DNA from: Candidatus Ozemibacter sp.
Lineage (GTDB): Bacteria; Muiribacteriota; Ozemobacteria; Ozemobacterales; Ozemobacteraceae
Assembly (NCBI GenBank): GCA_030446435.1
Contig: JASURT010000015.1
Location: 1-32,005 of the forward strand
Direction of reading: 5' to 3'
DNA: 32,005 nt
The translations under genes and the position numbers were made by a program. The notes beneath the pieces are model-generated. The model did not search any database. It was not told where the DNA came from and worked only from the letters and a program-made list of their open reading frames with translations. Below, in pieces: positions 18,201 through 25,206 of this stretch (position 1 is the stretch's first letter; each line of letters starts with the position of its first letter).

Positions 18201-18578
18201 CAGGGCTGAAGCCCAAAGGTTATCTGTTTCAGGGTTTGTGGGGCTGTCGTAAATGAAATCTATGGCGGCCACATCTACTTTTCCTGATTCAAGAGATTTT
18301 AGTAGTCTGGCAAAATCGCTGCGGTTCGGGTCGCGCCCGAATCTTTGAAAAAAGGTCTGATCTTTGACTATGACAAATCCTGGGTGATCGATGGGTTCTT
18401 CTTTAAAGTAAGGTCTTATGATGAAGAAAAGGTCGGTTGCTTTTGCATCAATCCATGCAAGAAGCGACCTTGCCGGCGCAAACATTGCCGGCAATAAGGT
18501 GAAAATTAAAACAAAAAAAGCCCTTTTTCCAAGATCAGAAACGTTAGATGTTAGAATTCGGGCTTTTTGTTCAGACAT
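15213..18578 (-). CDS. CHASE2-domain adenylate cyclase with large sensor insertion
   Basis: 1121 aa. N-terminal TM at about 20-42; CHASE2 first half at about 60-200 (FARLLKSLESGKVDVAAIDFIYDSP); a roughly 450-residue insertion; CHASE2 second half at about 680-735 (GRAAFIGTALQED...LPGVHLHANLFSGL); three TM segments at about 742-815; class III cyclase domain at about 855-1050; and a TPR-like tail at about 1065-1100 (AEKFYNLGIKQYLERNWEEAIESFSRVI). Metal-binding Asp869 (FTDLAGFT) and Asp913 (KYIGDAIMAF) are present. Lys909 and the Thr in NFTCLGDGVN fit the Lys/Thr adenine-selecting pair of CHASE2 cyclases, so cAMP is the likely product. The insertion includes a carboxypeptidase-regulatory-like beta-sandwich at about 385-465 (NAIIKGKIIALSQ...PAPDGTFILSNMPCGKFVINV). 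It begins 2 bases after the fecR-like gene, a recurrent pairing. Confidence 0.9.
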   Translation of the reverse strand: MSEQKARILTSNVSDLGKRAFFVLIFTLLPAMFAPARSLLAWIDAKATDLFFIIRPYFKEEPIDHPGFVIVKDQTFFQRFGRDPNRSDFARLLKSLESGKVDVAAIDFIYDSPTNPETDNLWASALNQLPFTILAEHFVTRGRQTFEKADFADQNSLRPPWPLPLFPDFAKNAAAKGLINILSDYDSTVRYAPLAFLPVEKDEFQPTLGYCTYIAWLFNKVEPQIKEKILKYNCASAPAFLDQILEQGPFSFNSSGHAGIDRMNRHLERKFMARLLGRYHPQFAEIFKETAENQKANLNLKTTWLNLPKQKLPIIGAYEMPCLRINFHKAGNLLNTDGIESFSMGLLLETQKDHDYANRFYKPDLSFSSSNDIQQIPLAFTWQEPGNAIIKGKIIALSQTDSDTCTIRVEMLNTAYWEETKPAPDGTFILSNMPCGKFVINVIFKNDKGWTKSSFSGQTATATLTELPPLYRVNNFSKIGLPDNKLPENARISFFGEALNLFKTDNSGKINLEKIPSGFSLIPLDDAVEIATFSDQTLLNVQNQPIRNKVFALLSDQTDWNHNFFYSFRPKDAVFLPTSLDCRIAVFLKNQGKDTQHTLDLQTLPGEINPLDELPEPTRTAENHARVNFVANASFSSIMLIDETENCIRPELEKTLNIPTKDYKVFATRNKLKGRFNRLSSLFRGRAAFIGTALQEDQDFIVTPINFLDSGFTRLPGVHLHANLFSGLARQDFLKPMFLHSDQAPILWPLLQILSILPLLVLANLIFARFGAIWGGASILLLCTCWAFTSFILFLNSIIFPTFFPILNIASFGVIRGYLAWAISRRKEKETRTTFGRFISSAIVEEILKTPESLKPGGEKKELTVMFTDLAGFTTISEKLEPEQLTELMNEYLGEMTSLLFRYGGTLDKYIGDAIMAFWNHPKSQSNHAELAAECAIAMQKKLAELREKWLSQGLPEVKVRAGINTANCMVGFIGSDIQMNFTCLGDGVNLASRLEGANKPYDTLMMISEAVHSKLDPEKFSTRFLDYLAVKGKAQPIKVYELRGYRHEENSTWLEAEKFYNLGIKQYLERNWEEAIESFSRVIKVTSSDSPSQIYIERCKKFSITPPPENWDGRFTLTTK

Positions 18579-18580
18579 TA

Positions 18581-20035
18581 TCAGAAACCAAATTTCTTGA
18601 ATTTAATGACCTTCTTGATGGCGTTGATCTTCTTTTTCGTATTCTTTTTGTTAACTGCTTCTTTTTCTTTGGCAATTTTCTGCGAAACTTTAAAGCTATA
18701 ATCTTTCAAGTCTGAAGCGAGACTTTGAGCATTCGCCTGAACCCATGAGCTCTGGCCCGTGCCTGTATCAAAAACGAACGATACCCGACCGGCCGGAATT
18801 TTGAAATATTCAAGTTCACCGGGAATTCGGCCAAAGAGCTCACCCTTTAAAACCTGAACCGAATTAACTCTTTTTCCTTGAGATTCATAATAACTTGATA
18901 CAAACTCAAGGTCGGTATTATTACCTGAAAATCTGATGACTTTAAAAGAGCTGTTGCCTTCGACCAGCGATAAGCCTTCAGGAGTGGGTTCAAGTTTTGC
19001 ACGTTTTGACCCGAAATCGGCCTTGCATGCGGCAAAAGTCTTTTTGCCGATGTAGTTTTCTCTGAAACTTCGGTCATCAACGCTGAAAGTAGATGTTGGA
19101 GGTCTGTATCTCGAAAAATCGGCTTTGTATTTTTCGTCTTGAAGGTCTTTTATTATGTCTAATCCTGTTTCAAGGTCATCAATGCCAAGTTTTTTTGCTA
19201 TGCCCTGGTCAATGCCCCTGAAAAAGGCGTTTTTTCTGGCGCCGGCTTCTTTTAGAGCGTAATTAAATGAGCCTGCAGAAGGCAAATTACTCAATGAAGA
19301 CAAATCGGGAGCAGCGTTTAGAAGGCCCATTGCTTCATCGCCGAAGCTTTCACGGAGAAGTTGTTCTGGTTCAAAATTGACTATCTGGCCAAAGCCATCT
19401 TTGAATATAGAGTTTAAATTCAGCAGAGATCTTCCAAAAACAGAGATTCCCTGGCCTGCATTCAAAGTTCTTTTGCTGCCGGTTTCAACATGGGTAAGTT
19501 CTACTTCTCCACGATAAACATTGACCATTGTACCGCCAACCGTAAGTGTGCCCAGCTCAAGGGCCGGGGTTTCTATAAGCGTGTTGAAGCTGTCGACTAT
19601 ATCCATTTCGAACAGGGTGCCTTTCACACCGGCAATTACATCTGCAGTTTTTACTTCAAAATTGTTGCCAGATATTACCTTGAACAGAATGGAACCTTGC
19701 TGGGCTTTAAGCTGGGTAATGGCTTCTTTTCCAAGAGTTTGCGGTACTTCGAAAAGACTCTGTTCTTTTACTGCAAGAATGCAGGTTTCTTTCAAAGCCA
19801 TTTCTGCTGCGCTTTTTATGAATGTTTTTACTTTGTCGCCGCTGTCGAGCCTTTTTAAAGAACCGGCCAGCTTAAGATTTCGGTTCAGTTTGGTGAAAAT
19901 CGCTGCGGGGCCCTTTTTAACTTCAACACGGCCCTGTACATTTATTATCTCTGTAGATGACAGATCAACAGCAGCACATATCGAGCTCATCAGCGAGAAA
20001 CCGGCCAGGATGTATAAAAATTTTCTCAGGTGCAT
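18581..20035 (-). CDS. Secreted FecR-domain protein
   Basis: 484 aa with a signal peptide (KFLYILAGFSLMSSICAA, cleavage near residue 23). The FecR domain at about 30-200 shows VQGRVEVKKG, LDSGDKVKT, AEMALKETCILAVKEQSLFEV, QQGSILFKVISGNNFEVKTADVIAGVKGTLFEMD and YRGEVELTHVETGSKRTLNAGQGISV. Such domains sit in the periplasm and bind or relay signals. The C-terminal half (about 270-484) is not recognised and ends in a Lys-rich tail. The ATG at 20035 has an excellent Shine-Dalgarno AAAGGAGG (20040-20047), and a promoter is predicted at 20074-20102. It lies 2 bases upstream of the CHASE2 cyclase, so it may act as the periplasmic partner of that sensor. Confidence 0.88.
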   Translation of the reverse strand: MHLRKFLYILAGFSLMSSICAAVDLSSTEIINVQGRVEVKKGPAAIFTKLNRNLKLAGSLKRLDSGDKVKTFIKSAAEMALKETCILAVKEQSLFEVPQTLGKEAITQLKAQQGSILFKVISGNNFEVKTADVIAGVKGTLFEMDIVDSFNTLIETPALELGTLTVGGTMVNVYRGEVELTHVETGSKRTLNAGQGISVFGRSLLNLNSIFKDGFGQIVNFEPEQLLRESFGDEAMGLLNAAPDLSSLSNLPSAGSFNYALKEAGARKNAFFRGIDQGIAKKLGIDDLETGLDIIKDLQDEKYKADFSRYRPPTSTFSVDDRSFRENYIGKKTFAACKADFGSKRAKLEPTPEGLSLVEGNSSFKVIRFSGNNTDLEFVSSYYESQGKRVNSVQVLKGELFGRIPGELEYFKIPAGRVSFVFDTGTGQSSWVQANAQSLASDLKDYSFKVSQKIAKEKEAVNKKNTKKKINAIKKVIKFKKFGF

Positions 20036-20073
20036 GAAACCTCCTTTAAATCCCCTTATCTTGTTCTCGTGGC

Positions 20074-20102
20074 AGTTTAAATTACATTGTATTTCAAGTC
20101 AA
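20074..20102 (-). promoter_or_regulatory. Promoter of the fecR-cyclase operon
   Basis: On the minus strand TTGACT (20097-20102) and TAAACT (20074-20079) are separated by 17 bases. The predicted start is near 20067, leaving a leader of about 30 bases that contains the strong ribosome-binding site. Confidence 0.6.
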
Positions 20103-20216
20103 TCAGATTGAGACTCGATTCCCTGAAAAAACGGGCCAAAATTTTGCCTGATTTTAGCGACTTTAGCTTCTTTTCGTTAAGGCTTCTGAAGTGTCAGTGC
20201 TGCTTTAAGAATGGGG

Positions 20217-20245
20217 TTGTGAAATTTCGAACTTATCATTAGACT
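20217..20245 (+). promoter_or_regulatory. Candidate promoter of the hybrid kinase
   Basis: TTGTGA (20217-20222) and TAGACT (20240-20245) have a 17-base spacer and lie 43 bases upstream of the ATG at 20289. Both hexamers are four of six to consensus. Confidence 0.4.
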
Positions 20246-20288
20246 TTAAAGTAGGTGGGCTTGCTTAGGCAAAGCTTTCCGGAAAAGT

Positions 20289-22286
20289 ATGAAAATTAAA
20301 AACAGCTCTAAGGTTGGTAAAGAAGAGAATTGCACTGAAAAACATGCTGCGGGTCTGAATATTTTTCAGGCCCTGTTCAATGCTGTCAAAGAATCGGTTT
20401 TTCTTCTCGATTACGCAACTCTAAAGATTGTGGCCGTAAACGATTCTGCCCACGAAATCTTCGGTTATGACAGCAAGCAGGAAATGCTTGGCCTTGAAAT
20501 TGTCAGTTTATGCTCGGAAAACAGGAAAAAAGCTGTAAAGGATCTCAGGCAAACCATTTCCCTGCTTGAAAAAGACAAAAAACAGACTTTTGAATGGTCT
20601 GGGCAAAAAAAAGATAAAACCTCGTTTTTTGCCGAAATGTCTTTAATCAGCTTTGAAACTGATGAAGGGCCAGGTCTGATGGCCATAACAAGAGATCTAA
20701 CCCGGGAAAAAAATGCTGATGAGATTTTAAAAGCTCGCGATCTTCTTTTTTTGGCGATCGAGCAGCTTGAAGAAATCGTAATGCTTTTTGATCGAAACTA
20801 CCGTATCACTTATGTGAATAGTGCATACGAAAAGGCAACAGGCTATCTAAGAGATGAAGTTATTGGGCAAAATCCGGATTTTCTGAAAAGCGGGCTTCAT
20901 GGAGACGATTTTTATCAGAACAAGAATGAAACCCTTGCTCGCGGCGAAATCTGGAAGGGGCAGTTCAGCAATCGTCGCAAAAATGGAGACATTTACACTG
21001 AAGAAGCTGTGGTTACGCCTGTAAAAGACAGCAACGGAGATATTATAGCTTTTCTGGCGGTCAAACAAGATGTTACTGAAATGCTCAAATTGAACCGCGA
21101 GAAAGAGTTGCTTGAAAACCAGTTTCGCCAGTCGCAGAAAATGGAATCGATCGGTCGACTTGCAGGCGGAATCGCCCATGATTTGAACAATCTTTTGACG
21201 CCGATTCTGGGTTATTCAGAAATGCTGGCTGAAGACTTCATGAACGAAAAAATGAAGAAAAAATCAGCAAAAGAAATTGTAAAAGCAACCCTGAGGGCTC
21301 GCGATCTTGTCAGACAGTTGCTTATTTACAGCAGAAAACAGATTTTTCAGATTCACGAGATTGAAGTTAATTCATGGCTTAAGTCTTTTTGCGAGATGCT
21401 GAAGGGGGCCTTGAGCGAAAACATTGAATTCAAATTAAGTCAGAGCAGTGACCAGTTTTTTATCAATGGTGACCTGGCTCTGTTAGAACGAGTGCTGATG
21501 AATCTGGCCATTAATTCTCGAGATGCCATGCCTGAAGGCGGATTGTTTCTTATCGATTCCCGCGAAGTCTGGCTGGACGAACAGATGCTTGCCATTCATG
21601 AAGTTGTTAATGTTGTTCCGGGCAGATACGTTTTGATTCAGATAAGCGATACCGGCTGCGGTATTGCCAAAGAAAATTTTGCCGAGATTTTTGATCCGTT
21701 TTTTACCACCAAGGATGTCGACAAGGGTACCGGCCTGGGCTTATCGACGGTTTATGGAATTGTGAAACAGCATAAGGGCTACATCTGGGTTTATAGCGAA
21801 AGAAATGTCGGCACAACCTTTAAAATTTACCTTCCACTGATTGAAAAGTCAGGAAAAGTCGAATTCGAAAAGACTGAAGAGTTCGAAACTGCCTGCAACA
21901 ATGAAAAAGTTTTGCTTGTAGAAGATGACGAAGCAGTGAGAATTCTGGCATCGGGTCTTTTGAATCGTCTTGGATACAAGGTTTTTGAAGCAGGAAATGG
22001 AACCCAGGCACTTGCACTGGTTAAAGATCGGCTATTGAAACCGGATCTGCTTTTAACAGATGTAATAATGCCCGATATGAACGGTAAAGAGCTTTATCAG
22101 CATATCAGTGATCATGATCCCGAAGTAAAGGTTTTATTCATGTCTGGTTACACAGGAAGTCTTTTAAATCGCCTGGGTGTGGTAGAAAACAATGGTTTGT
22201 TTCTTGAAAAACCTTTTACCATAAAGACTTTGGCCGATAAAATCAGGCGGGTCCTCGATGAAAAAGAGCAGGCATTGAACGGTTAA
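20289..22286 (+). CDS. Cytoplasmic PAS-PAS hybrid histidine kinase with receiver domain
   Basis: 665 aa without TM helices. Order: PAS at about 24-140 ([26 protein letters not shown]...[12 protein letters not shown]), second PAS at about 150-265 ([30 protein letters not shown], then [21 protein letters not shown]), HisKA with phospho-acceptor His297 in [22 protein letters not shown], HATPase at about 395-515 ([55 protein letters not shown]) and a C-terminal receiver at about 540-660 with acidic VEDDE, acceptor Asp591 ([16 protein letters not shown]) and FLEKPF. All catalytic residues look intact. No cognate response regulator with an output domain is adjacent, so the downstream phosphotransfer partner is elsewhere. 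The ligand is unknown; cytosolic PAS pairs often sense redox state, oxygen or small metabolites. Confidence 0.95.
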   Translation: MKIKNSSKVGKEENCTEKHAAGLNIFQALFNAVKESVFLLDYATLKIVAVNDSAHEIFGYDSKQEMLGLEIVSLCSENRKKAVKDLRQTISLLEKDKKQTFEWSGQKKDKTSFFAEMSLISFETDEGPGLMAITRDLTREKNADEILKARDLLFLAIEQLEEIVMLFDRNYRITYVNSAYEKATGYLRDEVIGQNPDFLKSGLHGDDFYQNKNETLARGEIWKGQFSNRRKNGDIYTEEAVVTPVKDSNGDIIAFLAVKQDVTEMLKLNREKELLENQFRQSQKMESIGRLAGGIAHDLNNLLTPILGYSEMLAEDFMNEKMKKKSAKEIVKATLRARDLVRQLLIYSRKQIFQIHEIEVNSWLKSFCEMLKGALSENIEFKLSQSSDQFFINGDLALLERVLMNLAINSRDAMPEGGLFLIDSREVWLDEQMLAIHEVVNVVPGRYVLIQISDTGCGIAKENFAEIFDPFFTTKDVDKGTGLGLSTVYGIVKQHKGYIWVYSERNVGTTFKIYLPLIEKSGKVEFEKTEEFETACNNEKVLLVEDDEAVRILASGLLNRLGYKVFEAGNGTQALALVKDRLLKPDLLLTDVIMPDMNGKELYQHISDHDPEVKVLFMSGYTGSLLNRLGVVENNGLFLEKPFTIKTLADKIRRVLDEKEQALNG

Positions 22287-22310
22287 AGGCTTATTAGCCG
22301 TTAAATTTTA
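22278..22310 (+). terminator. Weak hairpin terminator at the end of the kinase gene
   Basis: AACGGTTAA (22278-22286) pairs with TTAGCCGTT (22294-22302) with one G-T pair and a 7-base loop, followed by AAATTTTA. The 5' arm overlaps the kinase stop codon. The T-tract is interrupted, so efficiency is doubtful. Confidence 0.35.
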
Positions 22311-22551
22311 CGAATATTCTCGATGAAATAGAGAATAACAGACAAAAGCCTGCGATGGCCCGCAAAATAGAAGCAGTTTGCAATGCATGTATGCCGGTTA
22401 AGCTATGGTTTGCAATTTGTGCGCCAATGAGCGAGCCAAATGCACAAACGCTGAAATAATAGCCTTTTTTTCCTGTTTTTAATGCAAGAAACAGGAATAC
22501 CAAAAAATGCACCAAAAAGACAAATATCAGCAAGCTAAATACCTTTCGCAA
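22294..22551 (-). CDS. Possible small membrane protein (hypothetical)
   Basis: 85 aa from a TTG start at 22551; there is no ATG near the N-terminus, and only AGAGG at a loose distance serves as a ribosome-binding site. About three hydrophobic segments are seen: VFSLLIFVFLVHFLVFLFLAL, FSVCAFGSLIGAQIANHSL and ASILRAIAGFCLLFSISSRIF, with Lys/Arg between them as expected for a membrane protein. The second and third segments weakly recall the C-terminal repeat of TauE/SafE-type permeases (GSLIGAQIA...LRAIAGFCLL), so it could be a mini-transporter subunit or a remnant of one. Its stop lies 7 bases from the kinase stop. It fills an otherwise empty gap, but it could also be a chance frame. Confidence 0.4.
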   Translation of the reverse strand: MRKVFSLLIFVFLVHFLVFLFLALKTGKKGYYFSVCAFGSLIGAQIANHSLTGIHALQTASILRAIAGFCLLFSISSRIFVKFNG

Positions 22552-22559
22552 AGAATATG

Positions 22560-22706
22560 GTTTTGAACCTCTGCCTTTGTCGTCTTAACGTTGTTAATCG
22601 AACAATTTGCTGTGATTCTGAGGTCAAACCATGGTTTTGGTCAAACAAATATCGGCACAAACAAAGTTTTGGCTGAGAGGCAAGTATTTTAAGTTTCCAG
22701 GTCCGA
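22560..22706. other. Non-coding stretch with inverted and direct repeats
   Basis: This is the remaining gap upstream of the lipoprotein gene. It contains the inverted repeat TTAAC-GTT-GTTAA (22585-22597), the direct repeat GGTCAAAC at 22622-22629 and 22639-22646 (17-base period), and the perfect palindrome AAACCATGGTTT (22626-22637) joining the two. The arrangement looks like a regulatory binding region for the promoter at 22707-22736 or for the divergent small gene. I see no RNA gene here. Confidence 0.35.
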
Positions 22707-22736
22707 TTGACGGTTGTGGGCAAAGCCGCCTATAAT
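22707..22736 (+). promoter_or_regulatory. Near-consensus promoter predicting a leaderless lipoprotein mRNA
   Basis: TTGACG (22707-22712, five of six) and a perfect TATAAT (22731-22736) are separated by 18 bases. Transcription should start 6 to 7 bases after the -10 box, at 22742-22743, which is the A of the lipoprotein ATG. No Shine-Dalgarno sequence is present before that ATG. Confidence 0.75.
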
Positions 22737-22742
22737 TACGCT

Positions 22743-23882
22743 ATGAAAAAAATCTTAACAATGCTGGCAATGATAATTCTGCTTTCTTTTTCCGGCTGTA
22801 GCAGTGGGGGCGGAAGCAGTCCGGTCAGCACGGTTATGGCTCCAACCATCGTTTCTATTTCGCCCTCCACCGGCGGTCCTGGAACTCTTGTCACCATTCA
22901 GGGTTCCAGATTCGGAAATTTTCAGGGTAACAGCATTGTAAGTTATTCCGGGGTTACGGTTGCTCCGAGCAGTTGGTCAGACAGCATAATCACCGTTACT
23001 GTGCCGCAGAATGCCCAGAACAACGGAACTTTTCAGGTAATTGTCGGTGGGCTCGCTTCAAATTACAGCACAGCTTTTATGGTCAGTAATCCGATCATTT
23101 CTTATATTTCGCCCTCCACCGGGAATCCTGGTGAACAGGTTACGGTTTACGGGCAGTATTTCGGGGCTCAACAGGGCAGCTCTTACGTCTCTTTCAATGC
23201 TCAGCAGGCAGAGATCGTTTCGTGGAACAGCAACGCAATCAACTGTCGGGTTCCAACCAATCTTGGCAGTCAATCAGGTTCTGTTTCGGTTGTGGTTGTG
23301 GTTGACGGGCAGCGGACTTCGAATACGGTTTCGTTTGGCTTTACAGTTCCGACCATTTCTTCGGTAAGTCCAGCGGGCGATAATATTGGGGCGTTGATTA
23401 CCATTAACGGACAGGGTTTCGGCCAGAGCCAGAGTCTTGTGAATGGCATGGTTACTATCGGCGGGCTTACTGCTCAGATTGTCAGCTGGAATGATTACAG
23501 CATTCAGGTTAAAGTTCCGCAGGTTTCTTATTCTGGTGCCCAGAGCCTGGTTGTAACTTCCAGTGGTCGGCAAATTACCAGTACATTCAGGGTTGAAGGC
23601 CCTGAAGTGACCTATTATACACCGAATACTGCCGATGAGAATCAGTTGATCACTTTTTATGGCAATCATTTTGGTACAAGCAGTGAAACCGTTTTTCGTG
23701 AAGTAAGAATACAGGGTTATGATAATGGCTCTGGCAGCGACAAGGTTGCCGGGGTAAACTATTCTGATACTAACCTGTCGTTTATCTGGCCGATAGAAAA
23801 CACATTGTTTGGAACTCAGACCAAAACTGTTACGATCAATATTGGTGGTTTGACTACTACTGTAACTGTAACGGCGAACTAG
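22743..23882 (+). CDS. Lipoprotein with four IPT/TIG domains
   Basis: 379 aa from ATG 22743. An in-frame TTG at 22707 is part of the -35 box and is rejected as the start. Residues 1-19 are a type II signal peptide (KKILTMLAMIILLSFSGC) with predicted lipidated Cys19, followed by a Ser/Gly linker. Four tandem immunoglobulin-like IPT/TIG repeats follow: APTIVSISPSTGGPGTLVTIQGSRFG, NPIISYISPSTGNPGEQVTVYGQYFG, VPTISSVSPAGDNIGALITINGQGFG and GPEVTYYTPNTADENQLITFYGNHFG. The first two repeats also share CCCTCCACCGG at the DNA level. IPT domains are binding or structural modules of cell-surface proteins. The protein is probably anchored in the outer membrane. The cyclase gene 37 bases downstream is likely cotranscribed. 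Confidence 0.9.
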   Translation: MKKILTMLAMIILLSFSGCSSGGGSSPVSTVMAPTIVSISPSTGGPGTLVTIQGSRFGNFQGNSIVSYSGVTVAPSSWSDSIITVTVPQNAQNNGTFQVIVGGLASNYSTAFMVSNPIISYISPSTGNPGEQVTVYGQYFGAQQGSSYVSFNAQQAEIVSWNSNAINCRVPTNLGSQSGSVSVVVVVDGQRTSNTVSFGFTVPTISSVSPAGDNIGALITINGQGFGQSQSLVNGMVTIGGLTAQIVSWNDYSIQVKVPQVSYSGAQSLVVTSSGRQITSTFRVEGPEVTYYTPNTADENQLITFYGNHFGTSSETVFREVRIQGYDNGSGSDKVAGVNYSDTNLSFIWPIENTLFGTQTKTVTINIGGLTTTVTVTAN

Positions 23883-23919
23883 GTATACCAATTGCATAGA
23901 AGAAAAACGGAGTCATCTT

Positions 23920-25203
23920 GTGAGAGAGAAAAGTGAATTCTGGCTGAACTCTGCCATTGAAACCTTCAATGGTGTGTTTTCAGAAAGATCCCGTTTCAGT
24001 CGGCTGCTTCATTATATTACCCATGTCGGCTCTTTACCTGATGATACCGATGAAGAAAAATTGCAGAAGGCTCTTCTTTCTCTATTGGCCTGTTTCGGTT
24101 TTGTTGCCGGAATTTGCCTGGGTATTCACGACGTGGTTTTCGATTTTCCGACCAGAGGTATTACCACTTTCAGTTATTCACTTGTAACTCTGTTGGGTTT
24201 CATTCATCTGAAATATACCCGGCAATTCAAGCTTTTCAGGTTTACTCAGCTTGCTTTTGTGCTTTGCATGCCCTTCATTGCTCAGATTACTCATGGTGGT
24301 TTCGTATTGTCGGGTTCGGCCATAATCTGGGCTTTAGGGGCACCAATTTGTGCGGTTATGTTTCATGGTCCGGCACAGTCTATACGCTGGTTTGCGGCGT
24401 ATGGCGGTTTGGTTGCTCTGGCTGCCTGGCTTGACCCGAAAGTGTCACAATGGGAAGCTGCAAGCCGTTTAAGCGCTTCACCCTGGTTTTTTGTGGGGCA
24501 TTTGCTTGGTATTTCATTGATTCTTTTTCTTCTGGTGCAGTTTTTTGTTTTTAGAATTAAAAAGGAGCAGGAGCGATCAGAGGCTCTGTTACTGAATATA
24601 CTTCCCAAATCCATTGCCGAGCGCCTTAAACAAAATGAATCTGCGATTGCCGATGCTTTCTCTGAGGCTACAATTTTGTTTGCTGACATTGTTGGATTCA
24701 CCGAGATTTCTGGTAAGATGAGCCCGGCCCAGCTTGTAGAGATTCTTAACGGCATATTTTCAAGGTTTGACCGGCTTGCAGAAAAGCACAAGCTGGAAAA
24801 AATCAAAACCATTGGAGATGCCTACATGGTAGTAGGGGGGCTTCCGGAACCAGAGAACGGCAGTGCTCAGGAAGTCTTGCAGATGGCTCTTGATATGCTG
24901 GAAACCATGAAACAGTTCAATAAAGAAAACAACACTGATCTAAAAATAAGAATTGGTGTTCACTCGGGCCCGGTTATTGCTGGTGTAATTGGTCTTAAAA
25001 AATTCATCTATGATCTTTGGGGCGATGCGGTAAATGTTGCGAGCAGAATGGAATCTACCGGTGTTGATGGTAGAATTCAGGTTACCGAAGAAACTTACCT
25101 GAGTCACAAGCAGAATTTTTATTTCGAGAAGCGCGGTGAAATCAAGGTTAAGGGCAAGGGCGAAATGACGACCTATTTTTTGTGCGCCAAAAATGATGTG
25201 TGA
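23920..25203 (+). CDS. Six-TM adenylate cyclase (class III)
   Basis: 427 aa. The start is GTG at 23920 with GGAG (23909-23912) seven bases upstream. The N-terminal half has about six TM helices (about residues 48-215, from LLACFGFVAGICLGI to FVGHLLGISLILFLLVQFFVF) and no recognised ligand domain. A short signalling helix (EALLLNILPKSIAERLKQNE) leads to the cyclase domain at about 245-420. Metal Asp256 (FADIVGFTEIS) and Asp300 (KTIGDAYMVVGG) are present. The adenine-specifying Lys296 (EKIKTIGD) and the Asp in YDLWGDAVNVASRMES match true adenylate cyclases, so cAMP is the expected product. It sits 37 bases after the IPT lipoprotein and tail-to-tail, 3 bases apart, with a cNMP-binding protein gene that is a candidate receptor for its product. 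Confidence 0.93.
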   Translation: MREKSEFWLNSAIETFNGVFSERSRFSRLLHYITHVGSLPDDTDEEKLQKALLSLLACFGFVAGICLGIHDVVFDFPTRGITTFSYSLVTLLGFIHLKYTRQFKLFRFTQLAFVLCMPFIAQITHGGFVLSGSAIIWALGAPICAVMFHGPAQSIRWFAAYGGLVALAAWLDPKVSQWEAASRLSASPWFFVGHLLGISLILFLLVQFFVFRIKKEQERSEALLLNILPKSIAERLKQNESAIADAFSEATILFADIVGFTEISGKMSPAQLVEILNGIFSRFDRLAEKHKLEKIKTIGDAYMVVGGLPEPENGSAQEVLQMALDMLETMKQFNKENNTDLKIRIGVHSGPVIAGVIGLKKFIYDLWGDAVNVASRMESTGVDGRIQVTEETYLSHKQNFYFEKRGEIKVKGKGEMTTYFLCAKNDV

Positions 25204-25206
25204 TTT

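Noticed and set aside
19521-20111. 196-codon open frame on the plus strand
   Set aside because: It is antisense to the FecR-domain gene, whose signal peptide, ribosome-binding site and promoter are clear; its translation is Ser/Phe-rich with no domain.
23274-23897. 207-codon open frame on the minus strand
   Set aside because: It is antisense to the IPT repeats; the Asn/Arg/Ile-rich translation looks like a shadow of the repetitive sense codons.
24363-24812. 149-codon open frame on the minus strand
   Set aside because: It is antisense to the TM and cyclase region of the six-TM cyclase; no supporting start signal or homology.
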